Origin: Euptelea pleiosperma
Lineage: Eukaryota > Streptophyta > Magnoliopsida > Ranunculales > Eupteleaceae
Reading direction: 5' to 3'
DNA length: 64,000 bases
NCBI GenBank assembly: GCA_035048495.1
Contig: CM068549.1
Span: 5,501,822 to 5,565,821, forward strand
The notes below the pieces were generated by a model. That model had not been told where the DNA came from. It saw nothing but the letters and a program-made list of their open reading frames with translations, and made no database searches. Shown one piece after another: positions 22,389 through 33,469 of this stretch. Position numbers and translations under genes: made by a program. Numbering within the stretch: the stretch's first letter is position 1; each line of letters starts with the position of its first letter.

Positions 22389-23671
22389 TGAAAGTAGAAT
22401 TTTCCGCGTCGTTGATTACGGAAATCCTAACTTCAACACAATTTGTAATTTGATCCGCATTTTAATCCTGCAAAATATAAACTTTCGTATAGGGATTCGT
22501 GTCGGATGTCGATCCGCACTCGGGGGTTAAGTCGCGCAATTCATGAACATGAAATGACGGATTTATCTCAGAAATTTTGGTGGTGTGAGAATGGTGAAGC
22601 TATTTAAAACATGCTTAGTGATTTTTAGAGAGAGAAATTTTCACAAGCAACCAAAAACACGAAAGTAAACTAAGAACAAGAATTGAACACAATATTGCAA
22701 AATCAAACTAAATTTTATTCGAATCAAATGTTGAGATACAAACTTCTAATAAAAAGATAATAAAATGACAATTCTATAAAGCATAAAGAAAATAGAGATG
22801 GAGACCTAGAGAAAGAAAGTAGAGAGAGAAATGAAACCTAGAGAAAGAAAGGGAGGTTTTAGAGAGAGAAACAACTTGGGAGACTTAGAGAGAGAGAGTG
22901 ATGAGAGAATGAGGAGAGAGAAAGTGAAGATGGAAAATTACCTGGATGCGGAACTTACTAATGGTGAAGATGGACAGAGAAGATGTATGGCCATGATGCG
23001 GAAGCCGGTCACGTGGTGGGGAAGCATGACAGCATGGTGGTGTTCCACGTGGTGCTACAATGCTTGGGCATTGGCTGGAGACGCACCATTCAAGGGAGGA
23101 GATGGGGTAGAGAACCCGTGAGCAACAACTGCTGTTGCAGACGGTGGGTAAAGGAGGAGAAAAGAAGAAGATGAACTGGAAGAAGAAGAAAATGGTAGTG
23201 GTGATGGTGGAGGATGGTGCTTCTTGTGGAGGAGAAGAGAGGAAGAAGAAGAAGAGGGCGGTGAGGTGCTAGCAAGTTGCTGGTTCTTCACCGGAGTTGC
23301 AACGGTGCTATAGAGAAGATGAAGAAGGAGAAGGGGCAGCACGGTGGTGTCCAACGGCGTGGAGTGCACCAGCAGTTGGTTCCCTCCTTCCCTCTCTTTA
23401 TTTTCTCCTTTCAGTGAGAAGAATGGCAGTGGAAGAAGCAGAGTTGCAGGCCGTCAGAAAATGAAGATGACATGAAGAAGGAGAAGATGAAATGAAGAAG
23501 GAGAAGCAGGCGATCACACCAGCAGCAAAGAAGCGCTGGTTCACTGATAAAAGAGACGTGGATGAGCAGACCAAGGTGGTTGAGCAGGGCAACACCGTGA
23601 AAGAGTGGAACGGCTGGTGGAGAGGGCGGATGGAGCTGCTGGATGTGGGTCACCGGTAATAATGGTGCTCG

Positions 23672-23696
23672 CCGGAGTTGCAGGTTGCAACTCCGG
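23672..23696. repeat. Hairpin, 11-bp perfect arms
   Basis: The arms CCGGAGTTGCA and TGCAACTCCGG flank the 3-base spacer GGT. Confidence 0.82.
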
Positions 23697-23988
23697 TGAT
23701 CTTGAAATTATATTTTTTCGTTTTTTTTCTTTTTGGGACCGTTGAATGCAAGGGGAGAGGATGGATTGCCAGGGCGATGGTGCAGCACACAATCCTTGCT
23801 GCAACAGCACCGTGGATGGAGGAGAGAAAGGGAGGAAGGCGGTGATGCAGCACACGTGAATTTCTGCCGGAGTTGTTGGCGCTAGAGGCGCTGTTATGAG
23901 AAAGAAAAAGGTAGAGAGGTGGGCAGCGTAGGGTCCAAACGGTGTTGGACGTGTTGCAACCCAAGTAGGTCCTTTGCTGAACCAGTCC

Positions 23989-24016
23989 GCCGGAGTTGCA
24001 GACCTGCAACTCCGGC
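23989..24016. repeat. Hairpin, 13-bp perfect arms
   Basis: The arms GCCGGAGTTGCAG and CTGCAACTCCGGC flank a 2-base spacer. Confidence 0.85.
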
Positions 24017-24026
24017 AATAAAAGAA

Positions 24027-24089
24027 AATAAGAAGGAGAAGAAGAAGGAGAAGAAGAAGAGGAGAAGAAGAAGAAGGAGAAGAAGAATG
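24027..24089 (-). repeat. GAA/GGA tract in LTR copy 6
   Basis: The purine-only plus strand consists of AGAAGG and AAGAAG units and lies between two hairpins. Confidence 0.85.
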
Positions 24090-24103
24090 GTTTGAGGGGA
24101 TAG

Positions 24104-24130
24104 ACTGGAGTTGCAACCTGCAACTCCGGT
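24104..24130. repeat. Hairpin, 12-bp arms with one mismatch
   Basis: The arms ACTGGAGTTGCA and TGCAACTCCGGT flank ACC. Confidence 0.75.
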
Positions 24131-25230
24131 CGTGAAGATGGTGGAGGTGATGGAGAGCTTGGTGTAAAGGCCAGCAGCCGTTCTTTAAGTGGTGACCGAC
24201 AACTCCTCCCTTGGGCAGCTTCGTGATGGCTCTAATGGAGGGTACAATGGCAGTCCTAGGAGGGTAATGAAGGTGTTGCCATTGGAGGTGAGGGGGTCTA
24301 GAGGAGGTGATGGGGAAACGGCTTCAAATAGGAGAGAAATTGTGGAATGCGGGAGAGAGGAGAGAAGAGAAGACGTGGGAAGAGTTCTCCTCGGAGAAGA
24401 GAAGGAAGAGATCTTATATATGAGTTGGAACGGCTAGGGTTTTGTGTATATGCATGAGAGAATAGAAAGTGAGAATTAAAGAGATTCATGTGGAGAAAAA
24501 GGTTTCCAAATCAAAGTAGAAACCGTTAGCTTCATGTGGGTCCCACTTTCATGCCAATAGGTGCTGCCACATTAGCCATAAATTCTTCACTTAATATCCA
24601 TAAAAATTATCCACTCTTATGCCCAAATCTTGGCAATAACTCTTTGCCACATCAGCTTACTAAGGAAATAACTTTTCTTTCCAAAAAAGATGAATTCTTC
24701 TGTAAAAAAAAACATCCATGCCAAAAATGGGATCTCTTCACGACATTCCCTTCTATTTTTCTTTTTGGGAAATATTCTTTTTCCAAAATGGCTCCACATT
24801 TTTAGAAAAAATTCCTTTCTTAAAAAAAATGCTTTGATTCTAAAATCTTTTCAAAATTCTCTCCTTTCCTTCTTTAGTAGCCATTTCCTATTCATGCTAG
24901 GGATGTGGGTCCTACTGAATGGTTGGGCCATGGGTAATGGGCCCGCACTTCATCTTGGCTTAGACCCATAGGATTGAACATGAAGTGATGAGGGCCATTG
25001 GATTTATGAGATGGTGAGGGGGATGGTTGGGGGACTAACTGAGTGATTGTATGGTAGAGATGGACGTTGATGATCGAGTGATGGAAATTGGCCAAGGTAG
25101 GCCGTAGAATTAAGTGATTGAGGGAAGGGAGAGGATCGGATGATGTGGATTTGAGAGTAGAGAGAGAATGATGATTTGGAGAGAGAAATGAGAGAGGAGA
25201 GAGAAAATATTACAAAATAAAGAGAAAAAA

Positions 25231-25305
25231 TGCTAGCAGAGGGGCTTGAAACCCTGGTCTTTGACTTGGTCTTCTGCATGCTTTACCAACTGAGCAAGCA
25301 CTCGC
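25231..25305 (-). other. Best-preserved tRNA-like segment, LTR copy 6
   Basis: The minus strand reads TTGCTCAGTTGGTAAAGCA, a near-canonical tRNA A-box with a TGCT/AGCA D stem. Then 24 bases lead to AGGGTTTCAAGCCCC (B-box) and an end TGCTAGCA followed by six Ts. The region where an anticodon stem should form does not pair, so it is not a functional tRNA. Confidence 0.55.
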
Positions 25306-25752
25306 CTTATGTTAGCTTATAAGCTTTAATCTCTTTAGTTTCTTCTTTGAGGGCTTGTCTCTCCTTCTCTCTTGATCGTCCCTCGATTCTTTCGACTCTC
25401 TGGCTCTTCCTGTCATTGGCCTATATCTTCTCATCCTCAGCCTGTTGGTCCTTCAGCTTTGATCCTAGGCTCTGGAAGTTGATTGTGGGCCCACCAGTCT
25501 TGAGAACCGTCTGATCAGGTTTCCTGCGACAAAAGAAGCGCGTAATGAGACTCAATCAGAACGGCTTTATATCTAGACTTCCAAAAATGTGTTTAATGCA
25601 TGCAAATATACCATTTCGTCCAGAAAAGTGTGTCCTACGCAACAGAAGAGACACTTACGTAGAAAAGTAGATAAATAGAGTATTTTACGTAGGAGAATGC
25701 AATAACGCTAAAAGGATAATTGCTTAAAATAAGCACTTTTGAGCGAATATCA

Positions 25753-26371
25753 AGTTTCTAAACTTAGGATGACTTTGATGTTGATAGTATATAATTGTGC
25801 CGAATCTGAGTTTTCTAAGTTTTCAAACCTACTGTAACCACGCTTGACTTGACTCAAAGCTAACCTTTAACAAAAATTATCATCCTCAATACTGACTTAA
25901 CGGAGGTTTTCAGCTAATCAAAGTCAGGGTATTTGACACATTTTTGAAATTCTAAAAAACTTTTTGAAGAACATTAGAAACCACCCAAAAGCGAGATATT
26001 TTTTTTTTTTTTATCAAAATGAAGACATGAGTTTTGGTAAATACCTACCCCCAACCAAAATACAGCACCGTCCTCGGTGCTCATGACCGGGACATGAAAT
26101 GATAAAAAATCAGTGATGATGATGCAAAGGTTTAGGGAGGATGTTACCAAGTCGGTAGAAAATCGACAGTGTGTGGTACCTGATGATCGGAAGAATGAAT
26201 GTACATGCATTTTCAGAAATATAACAGTAATAACAAATGCATGAGACTCATGTACTCTAGGAATACCGGAATTACCTTTCCGAAAGCGCTAAGTTTTACG
26301 TCTTCAGCCAGACATGACGGAGGTAACAGGCACCCCTAACCAAGTTGGAGCACAGGAGACTGAGTGGATCA
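25753..26371 (-). other. Non-coding 3' tail of the Athila-like element
   Basis: This lies directly downstream of the integrase remnant on the minus strand. It includes a G-rich TATTTTGGTTGGGGG stretch at about 26045-26060, of the kind often found after pol in Athila/Tat elements, and a T-run near 26000. No env-like frame is recognisable. LTR copy 6 inserted at its lower end. Confidence 0.4.
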
Positions 26372-28978
26372 TCAGTCGACATAGACAAGATCGATGAGAT
26401 CAATCTTAGAAGTTTGAATGAACGAGACATCAAGTTCATGGAACTGCTTTAGACGCTGGCCATTTACCTGGAAAGAAGAGTAATCCTTGGGATCCTCAAT
26501 AGTGATTGCCCCAAAGGGTGTGACTTCTGTGACCGTATAAGGATCGGTCCACCTAGATTTCAGTTTCCCAGGGAAGAGATGAAGACGGGAATTATAAAGA
26601 AGGACCTTCTGTCCTGGATGGAACTCTTTCCTGATGATGCTCTTGTCATGTATCCACTTCATTTTTGCTTTGTAATTCTTGGACAAGTTGTAGGCATCAT
26701 TTATGAGTTCTTCTAACTCATTCATTTGAAGTTTTCTCTCCTCCCCTGCAGATTCTAGGTCGAAGTTAAGCTTCTTAATGGCCCACAAGGCACGATGTTC
26801 AATCTCTATCGGAAGATGACAGGGTTTCCCAAAGACCAGACGATTGGGAGACATATTGAGTGGTGTCTTGTAGGCGGTTCTGTACGCCCATAAAGCATCA
26901 GTGAGTCGAGTAGACCAGTCTTTACGTGTGGTATTGACTGTCTTCTCCAAGATCTGCTTGATTTGACGATTAAAAACCTCTACTTAACCACTAGTCTGTG
27001 GATGATAAGCTAGGGCAACCTTGTGGGTTACCCCATACTTTTTCATTAATTTCTCGAATATCCTATTGCAGAAATGGGTGCCCCCATCACTAATGATGGC
27101 CTTAGGGGCACCGAACTGGGCGAAGATGAACTCTTTTAGGAATTTGACCACTACTTTGTGGTCATTGGTCTTGATGGGATTGGCTTCTATCCATTTGGAG
27201 ACATAGTCTACCACAAGGAGAATGTACTCAAAACCATAGAAAACCGAAAAAGGGCCCATGAAGTCGATGCCCCAGATGTCAAATATTTCATCGACTTGGA
27301 TGGGAGTTAGGGGCATCATGTTCCTCTAGGAGATGCGGCCTAGATGCTGGCAATTAAGATAGGTTTTGCTGTAGATGTGGGCATCTTTAAATAGTGTGGG
27401 CCAGTAGAATCCGCATTGTAGCACTTTTTCTGCAGTTTTCTTAATACTAAAATGACCACCACAAGGTTGGTCATGACACGAGGACAAGATATTGAGTTGG
27501 TCCGACTCAGGGACACAGAGACGAATGATCTGGTCAGGACAGTATTTATACAAATAAAGGTTATCCCAAGAGTAGTACTTAACTCTTGCTAGGAATTGGC
27601 TTTTGTCCTGTTTTGACCAGTGTGAAGGCATTTCTTCGGTGACAAGGTAGTTGACAATGTCAATATACCATGGATGAACAGAGATAGTGAATAGTTGTTT
27701 GTCTGGAAAGGTCTCAAGGATGGGCTGGGTGTCGAAGGAGGACTCTAAAGTCAGTCTAGACAAGTGATCAGCCACTACATTTTCAGTTCATTTCTTATCC
27801 TTGATCTCGAGGTCAAATTCCTGCAGTAAGAGAATCCATCGAATTAATCGAGGCTTGGTTTTCTTTTTTGACATGAGATAACGAAGGGCTTCATGATCAG
27901 TGTACATGACCACCTTAGTGGCTAAGAGGTACTGACGGAATTTATCAAGGGTGAAGACTACCGCCAGGAGTTCTTTCTCAGTGGTGGAGTAATTCATTTG
28001 GGCAGAGTTAAGAGTTTTGCTCACATAGTAGATCACGTGTGACCTATTGTCAACTCTCTGCCCTAGAACGGCTCCTAAGGCGTAGTCAGAAGCATCACAC
28101 ATCACTTCGAAAGGTAGAGTCCAGTCCGGGGGACGAATAATGGGTGCAGAAATGAGCTCAGATTTGAGACGCTCAAATGCCTTGACACATTCAGCATTAA
28201 AGTCGAAAGGACTATCTTTAGCCAGAAGATGGGATAGAGGTCGACCGATTTGAGAGAAGTCCTTTATGAATCACCTATAGAATCCTCCGTGTCCCAAAAA
28301 GGATCGGATGTCACGCACGGACTTAAGAATGGGCAAGGTCAAGATGATATCGATTTTAGCTTTGTCGACCTCAATGCCCTGATGGGAAATGACATGTCCC
28401 AGAACTATGCCTTTCTTCACCATGAAGTGGCATTTTTCTCAATTGAGGACAAGTCGCTTGTTCTGACAGCGTTGAAGTACAAGCCCTAAATGGTTCAGAC
28501 AGTCATCAAAGGATGACCCAAAAACTGAGAAGTCGTCCATAAAGACTTCAAGGAATTTTTCCACCATGTTAGAGAATATGCTCATCATACACCTTTGAAA
28601 GGTCGCGTGTGCATTGCAGAGGCCAAAGGGCATGCGTTTGTAGGCAAAAGTGCCAAAGGGACAGGTGAAAGTTGTCTTGTCATGATCCTCAGGGGCGATG
28701 GGTATTTGATTATACCCTGAGTAACCATCAAGGAAGCAGTAATAGGAGTGGCCTGCTAGTCTCTCCAACATCTGGTCTATGAAGGGTAAAGAAAAATGGT
28801 CCTTCCTAGTGTTGGTGTTGAGTCGTCTGTAATCGACGCAGACTCTCCACCCTTTCTTCAGGCGCTGGGTGACCATTTTCTTGTTCTCATTTTCCACAAC
28901 GGTGAATCCCGCCTTTTTAGGGACGACATGAATAGGACTCACCATGGGAACTAAGTGCACAATGGAATAGAACCCCAT
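26372..28978 (-). pseudogene. Decayed Athila-like Ty3/gypsy pol (RT-RNase H-integrase)
   Basis: In minus-strand order: reverse transcriptase at 28978-28439, with a WRVCVDYRRLN block, the FTCPFGTFAYKRMPFGLCNA block and the catalytic FMDDFSVFG. RNase H at 28105-27788 includes [17 protein letters not shown] and TDHEALRYL. The integrase zinc-finger region is at 27775-27326 and the core at 27319-26984, with GIDFMGPF and IISDGGTHF. The C-terminal part at 26950-26372 has [20 protein letters not shown] and [16 protein letters not shown] sequence. RT-RNase H-integrase order marks Ty3/gypsy, and the wording matches the Athila branch. Frame breaks between 28439 and 28105, a stop before the VADHLSRL-like segment and a stop after HPQTSG make it inactive. 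Gag and protease are missing: it is cut off at 28978. Confidence 0.9.
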
Positions 28979-30539
28979 TCAAGTTTGTGCTGTCCACCAC
29001 ACGCAATTTGCATTAAAAAAATGCTTCTTATGTGCAACACAAAACAAGCCAATAAGAGCATATGGCATCCAAAAACTGCTGTATAGCTTGGTTTATAAAG
29101 CGACACCATAATCCAATTTAGAAATGAATTGGTACATATTTACACGAGGCATGGTTGGCAAAAAGGAAACAAATATCCCTCATACTTCAAAATCAGTTAA
29201 AAAAAGAAAGCCAAAAAGAAGAAAATAATATTAAAATCTTCAATAAAAAACTAAAATACTATTACTGGATCTCAGTAGGTTATGGTCATTCTCAATCCTT
29301 ATAAAACAGTTTCAGATAGATAACGTAGTTGAGAAATAACATCATTGATCCAGAAACAGCAAGCATGTGACATAGGACTAGCATGGACATGTGTCTTTCC
29401 TTTATAATCAAAGGAGATGCTTGAAACTGATAGTCTTCTTTTATTAACTAAGTCGGCCTAATTTTTTTACAAACATCATACCTAGTTTGAAATGAAATGT
29501 AACATTTAGTTCCAAAATAAGGGGCCTGTAACTTGTACACAAACAAAGAACTAATATAGAATATGCCAAACTATGATAATTTCAAGCATCGAACTGCATG
29601 ACCAAAATGCATATCTAAGTTACAAAAGTTTAGGAAATGAAATAACAAACTAAATAATATGCAAAACAGAAATGTTGTAACTTAAAATAGTAGCATTAGT
29701 TGCTTTTAGAAGTACATTTCACAACAACTTGGATAAAGAAAATTCCTATTACGGGGAAAAAGTTATCCAAAGTAATGAAGTTTTGTTAGGGTTTCAATGC
29801 AACAAAAATGTGCCACAAATAGGTCAAAAGAATGAAATAGATACAAATCGATTCAGTCAAAGGAAATGACTAGCAAACAAAGTATGAAGAACATATAGAA
29901 TTAAAGATTAAAGAAGAAAAAGGAATAAGATATCAAAAATGAAACAACAAACCAGTCCTTGAGGGAAGAGATCTGTGACATCAGTAATAGAATGAACCAG
30001 TCCATGAGGGAAGCGATTTGCAACATCAATAATAGAACAAACCAGTCCGTGAGGGAAGATATCTACGACATTAGTCATACAAATAGAGAAAAACCCATGG
30101 AATATCAACATGCAAGGAAAAAAAGAAAGAAATTTTATGTAGAGAAAAAGAAAATCTAACTGAAACAAACCAGTATATAAAGATTTTGTGTAAATCTTTA
30201 TATCCCCACTTGCCAAAGAGTACCGTGAAACAAACCAATCCACAAAAGCTTGGAGACGAAGAGAAAGGGGCCATAGAGATTGAGCTCTATTCTTCGATGT
30301 CGCCGGCGAAAGAGGAGACGACGAGGAGGGTTGACGGTGGTTGGGCACTTCTGCCCTAGAAAGAAAAAAAAACTTGGAAATGAAGAGAAGGGGGCAGAAA
30401 TGAGAATGGAATGGGAAGGTGTTTTAGGGTTAAGGTGTTTTTGCGTGGGGAACATGAGTTGGGTCGGGATTTTAGGTAAAATGTTATTGGCGTTCAGAAA
30501 ATGAACGTTGTCAAGTATATAGTTTCTAGCCCCCACTTA
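28979..30539. other. Probable interior of a CACTA-type element; no intact gene
   Basis: AT-rich sequence lies between the truncated Athila pol and a CACTA-like end at 30671. On the minus strand, 30348-29908 is open and includes a 15-residue repeated segment (see 29953-30086), and 30536-30198 is open with a Ser/Phe-rich start. None matches a transposase I recognise. The left terminal repeat is not visible, so the element may be truncated. Confidence 0.35.
29953..30086 (-). repeat. Three tandem 45-bp units, open as 15-codon repeats
   Basis: Units start at 29953, 29998 and 30043 with the common core CAGTCC.TGAGGGAAG. The last unit is one base short. Both strands remain open across them. On the minus strand they encode FPHGLV-containing repeats within a frame spanning 30348-29908. 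Confidence 0.8.
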
Positions 30540-30671
30540 AGTAGCGCATGGGTTAAAATCAAGTGTTAACGGCGTTTAGAACGAGAACACCATAATAAAT
30601 AAAATTTTATAGCGTTTTTATCTAAAAGCCGTGATTTAAATGCCATAGTAGATGTTATTTGTTGTAGTGAG
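30540..30671 (-). mobile_element. CACTA-type terminal region
   Basis: Read on the minus strand it begins CACTACAACAAATAACATC, then CGGCTTTTAGATAAAAACGC, the pattern of plant En/Spm (CACTA) ends with subterminal motifs. The opposite end was not found. Confidence 0.5.
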
Positions 30672-31151
30672 AGTTCTCCAATCGATTTGACATAAATTAC
30701 TTTCTGTCCCGAAGGCTCCAATCGATTACCCAGAGTCTCCAATTGATTGTACTTAGAAAGATTTCTATTCCGAAGACTCCAATCGATTACACAGTGTCTC
30801 CAATCGATTGTACTCAAATATGTTTTTGCCTCGTAGTCTCCAATCGATTACACAGTGTCTCCAATCGATTGAGCTATGTCCAATCGATTGGAGATACATG
30901 TCCAATCGATTGGACTTTTCCACTAGTCAATATAATTGACTTTGACTCGGCTCTGTCCAATGACTCAGTTTGACCATTATATTTAGTACATTTTAATCAA
31001 CTCCTATGGTCACTAAGTCACATACCTTCCCAATCGAGCGTACACGATCGTTAACTGATAAATCGACAGTTACTCAGATGACTCCTGTCGTCAACCATCT
31101 GATTCTTGTTGTCTCTGTCTTTTAGTCTTCACGTAGTTGGTGAAGTATGCG
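30672..31151 (-). repeat. CAATCGATTG-rich repeat, copy A
   Basis: Nine near-copies of CCAATCGATTG, spaced about 20-40 bp, occupy 30677-30917. The segment 31015-31160 is the reverse complement of sequence around 50685-50747 plus 53482-53600, which places this in an interspersed family. CAATCGATTG is self-complementary. No protein is encoded. Confidence 0.65.
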
Positions 31152-31251
31152 TACCACGACATCTTCACACTACACTTGTGCTTGTAGGAACAGTTACAAA
31201 AATGTTTTTACGTCAAACGAAATCTTTGCCAAATTGAATATGAAATTATTC

Positions 31252-31553
31252 CTTACAATAAGAAAACCACCTCTAAAAGCATGTATTAGCGGCGGTTACT
31301 GGCCACTGCTAATAGTTACTGTTAGATGCAGGTTTTTATTGACCGCCGCTAATACCTTCTTTTATCGGCGGCCATGGACCGCCACTAATACTCATTTCGG
31401 CCGCCGGTAATTATGGTTTTCCCCATGACTTAAGTGTCGGTTGTGAGGTACTTTTTCGCGGCGGACATTTTGCAGCTGACCGCCACTAAAACCTTTAGTG
31501 ACCAGGGTATCAGCGGCAGTCGCCGACGCTAATACCCAATTTTCCTGTAGTGT
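31252..31553 (-). mobile_element. Small non-autonomous CACTA-type element
   Basis: The right end read in reverse is CACTACAGGAAAATTGGGTA. Internal copies of GCGGCGGT/ACCGCCGCTAATA-like subterminal repeats occur on both sides. The left end (TTACAATAAGAAAACCAC) is a degraded match to a CACTA terminus, so this boundary is approximate. No coding potential is seen. Confidence 0.5.
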
Positions 31554-32231
31554 AAGTATCTGGTGAATGTAGGGACAGAACATTAGAATGCAAATAAATG
31601 GGTTCTAAGGTACCTAGAGGGGATGAAGGATGTTGGTATTCTATTTGAAAGACACCAAAGTTCAAATACAATTGTTGGATATGTAGATTTTTTACTATAT
31701 GCAAGAGAGTTGGATGATAGGAGGTCTACTACAAGTTATGTGTTTATATTCCAAGTGGACCTATTTGTTGAAGATCAATGCTATAGTAATTATAGCATTT
31801 TCCAAAACCAAAGCAAAGTACATGGCAGCTACAGAAGCTTCCAAAGAAGTTATATGGCTAATGGAAGTGGTGAATGAGCTTGGTTATAACAGAATGGAGT
31901 CCACTTGTATTGTGACAGTCAGAGTACCATCGATTTGGAAAAGTATTAAGTGTATCATTCTAGGACCAAACATATTGATGTGAGGTTCCATAAGATACGA
32001 GAGTTAATTTCATTAGGTGAAATATTCTTTGAGAAGATTCACACGAAGGACAATGCAGCTGACATGTTGACTAAGCCAATTCATATAGAAAAGTTCAAGT
32101 ACATATTACTTAGAATTGATCAATCTTGTCCAATCCTAAAGACCGGTGGTGCACCTCAAGTTAGGAGTGCAAGCGGTGGAAACATCTACAAGTTATCTTC
32201 AAGGTGATAGAACACAAGGCAATGTGGAGAT
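31554..32231 (+). pseudogene. Ty1/copia 3' end: RNase H remnant
   Basis: The sequence encodes, with frameshifts, the C-terminal copia RNase H: a segment like GMKDVGILFER, then VGYVDF, DDRRSTTSYVF, a KYMAATEASKEVIWLM stretch, SRTKHIDVRFHKIRELIS, and KIHTKDNAADMLTKP near the end. Frames shift at about 31.7 and 31.95 kb. The rest of pol is absent, cut by the CACTA-type element at the left. A G-rich stretch (TGTGGAGAT) before TGTTGG at 32232 fits the usual polypurine tract. It belongs to the same element as the LTR that follows. Confidence 0.88.
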
Positions 32232-32430
32232 TGTTGGGGTTATGTGTATTGTATTATGCAAGGATTATGCTATTAATTAAGCCATAGCATTTGTGGGTCC
32301 AAATTTAATGGTGTCAGTATAAATCCGTACATTGTGTTCAAGTACAACTTGCACTGGGGATACTTTGGGTATTTTTTGTACCAGAGATTTCTATATATTC
32401 CTTAAAGGAGCGTTGGGGTTTCACTTGTAC

Positions 32431-32478
<48 letters not shown>

Positions 32479-32637
32479 AGGAAACTACTGTAATCCTAAT
32501 TTTTTTAGAGATTGTGAAAAGCCTCTTCTCACCCGTGGATGTAGGCACACAGCCGAACCACATAAATTTGCTATGTTTGTGTCATTGATCTTTTGATTCT
32601 TTATTTTTATTGGTTCATGAAAGGTCAATTTTCAACA
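32232..32637 (+). mobile_element. 3' LTR of the truncated Ty1/copia element
   Basis: It starts TGTTGGGGTTATGTG and ends TTTTCAACA, with the inverted TGTTG/CAACA termini usual for copia LTRs. Length is 406 bp. A TATATATT motif lies at about 32390 and a GA dinucleotide run at 32434-32475. The 5' LTR is not in the window. Confidence 0.75.
32434..32475. repeat. GA dinucleotide microsatellite
   Basis: A pure (GA)n run sits inside the copia 3' LTR. Confidence 0.95.
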
Positions 32638-33469
32638 AATAAAAACCTCCAATGGTTGACGTAGGAGCTTGACCACAATGGCAAGTCCAAGATCACCTTC
32701 TTTTAATACCACTTGATGCACTGCCAACAAGGGACACAAATTTAACAAGGAGAATGGGGACCAAAGCTTCAAGCCAAGTCCCTAATGAAAGAAGATTAAA
32801 CTCCATTTCTCAACTTAGCTCTCTAAAATAATTTTTTTCGAAGGAATACAACCAAAAATTTACCCTCTCTACCCTAATTTTCCAACGCGAATCTTGATCA
32901 TCGGATTGCCCTAGGAAATGGCTACCATCTACTTTTGAAGTAATGACAAGAATATCCTTAAAACAAATCCCCAACAATGCTCTTTTATTTTAATAACCTT
33001 TTACCCTTGTTACAATAAGCAACACCGATATAAATCTTACAATTCAATAACCTAAATACAGAGGACACATGATTTGTTTCTCCCTCCTAACAGGGAAATG
33101 GTTGAAAAAAAAAAAGGTTATTTGGGGACCACTGTAAACCACTATGCCTTAGTCTTTTCGTCGCAGGCAAAAGCCCTTCTTCCATGGCCTTTCCCATCTT
33201 CTATTGTCTAAATATCGCCTTGACAATCTCATAACTGTAATGGTTTTGGTTCACATCTGAGACCATTGCCATTGTTGCTAAACAGCCATCGGCGTTGACT
33301 TGTCAATTTTGAATTTGTGACTGATTCACCTCACAGGTCTAAGATTTAATTGGGCCCAAGTCTCTTGTCTTTGGCATGCCTATGCATCTAAATTTTGCCG
33401 CTACACATATTTTCCTAGTATATAATTATGGGGTATATTTACAGTTGAAATGTTTCATAGGAATCGAAT
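32638..33469. other. No gene seen; 3' flank of the DXS gene
   Basis: AT-rich sequence with no terminal repeats or open frames of note. The first 150 bp or so beside 33470 would include the DXS 3' UTR; AATATA-type signals occur on the minus strand near 33435. Confidence 0.4.

Larger units (their letters stand above)
22389..25752 (-). mobile_element. Solo LTR, copy 6 (TSD AGTTT)
   Basis: It runs from TGAAAGTAGAATTTTCCGCG to GAGCGAATATCA, flanked by the perfect repeat AGTTT at 22384-22388 and 25753-25757. At 3364 bp it is the longest copy. It has three hairpins (23672, 23989, 24104), a GAA/GGA tract, and the best-preserved tRNA-like segment. Its left half carries GAGAGAAA-rich sequence (22.8-22.95 kb). 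It lies between an unassigned stretch and the tail of the Athila-like element. Confidence 0.83.

Noticed and set aside
23541..24123. 191- and 157-codon minus-strand frames
   Set aside because: Generated by GAA/GGA repeats and the hairpins in LTR copy 6.
25231..25305. Functional tRNA gene
   Set aside because: A and B boxes are good but no anticodon stem or convincing anticodon loop can be formed.
28250..28489. Plus-strand frame inside the Athila-like pol
   Set aside because: Opposite-strand shadow of the decayed region between RT and RNase H.
30672..30917. CRISPR-like array
   Set aside because: Short palindromic motif with irregular spacing in a plant genome; no constant repeat of 25-40 bp and no cas genes.
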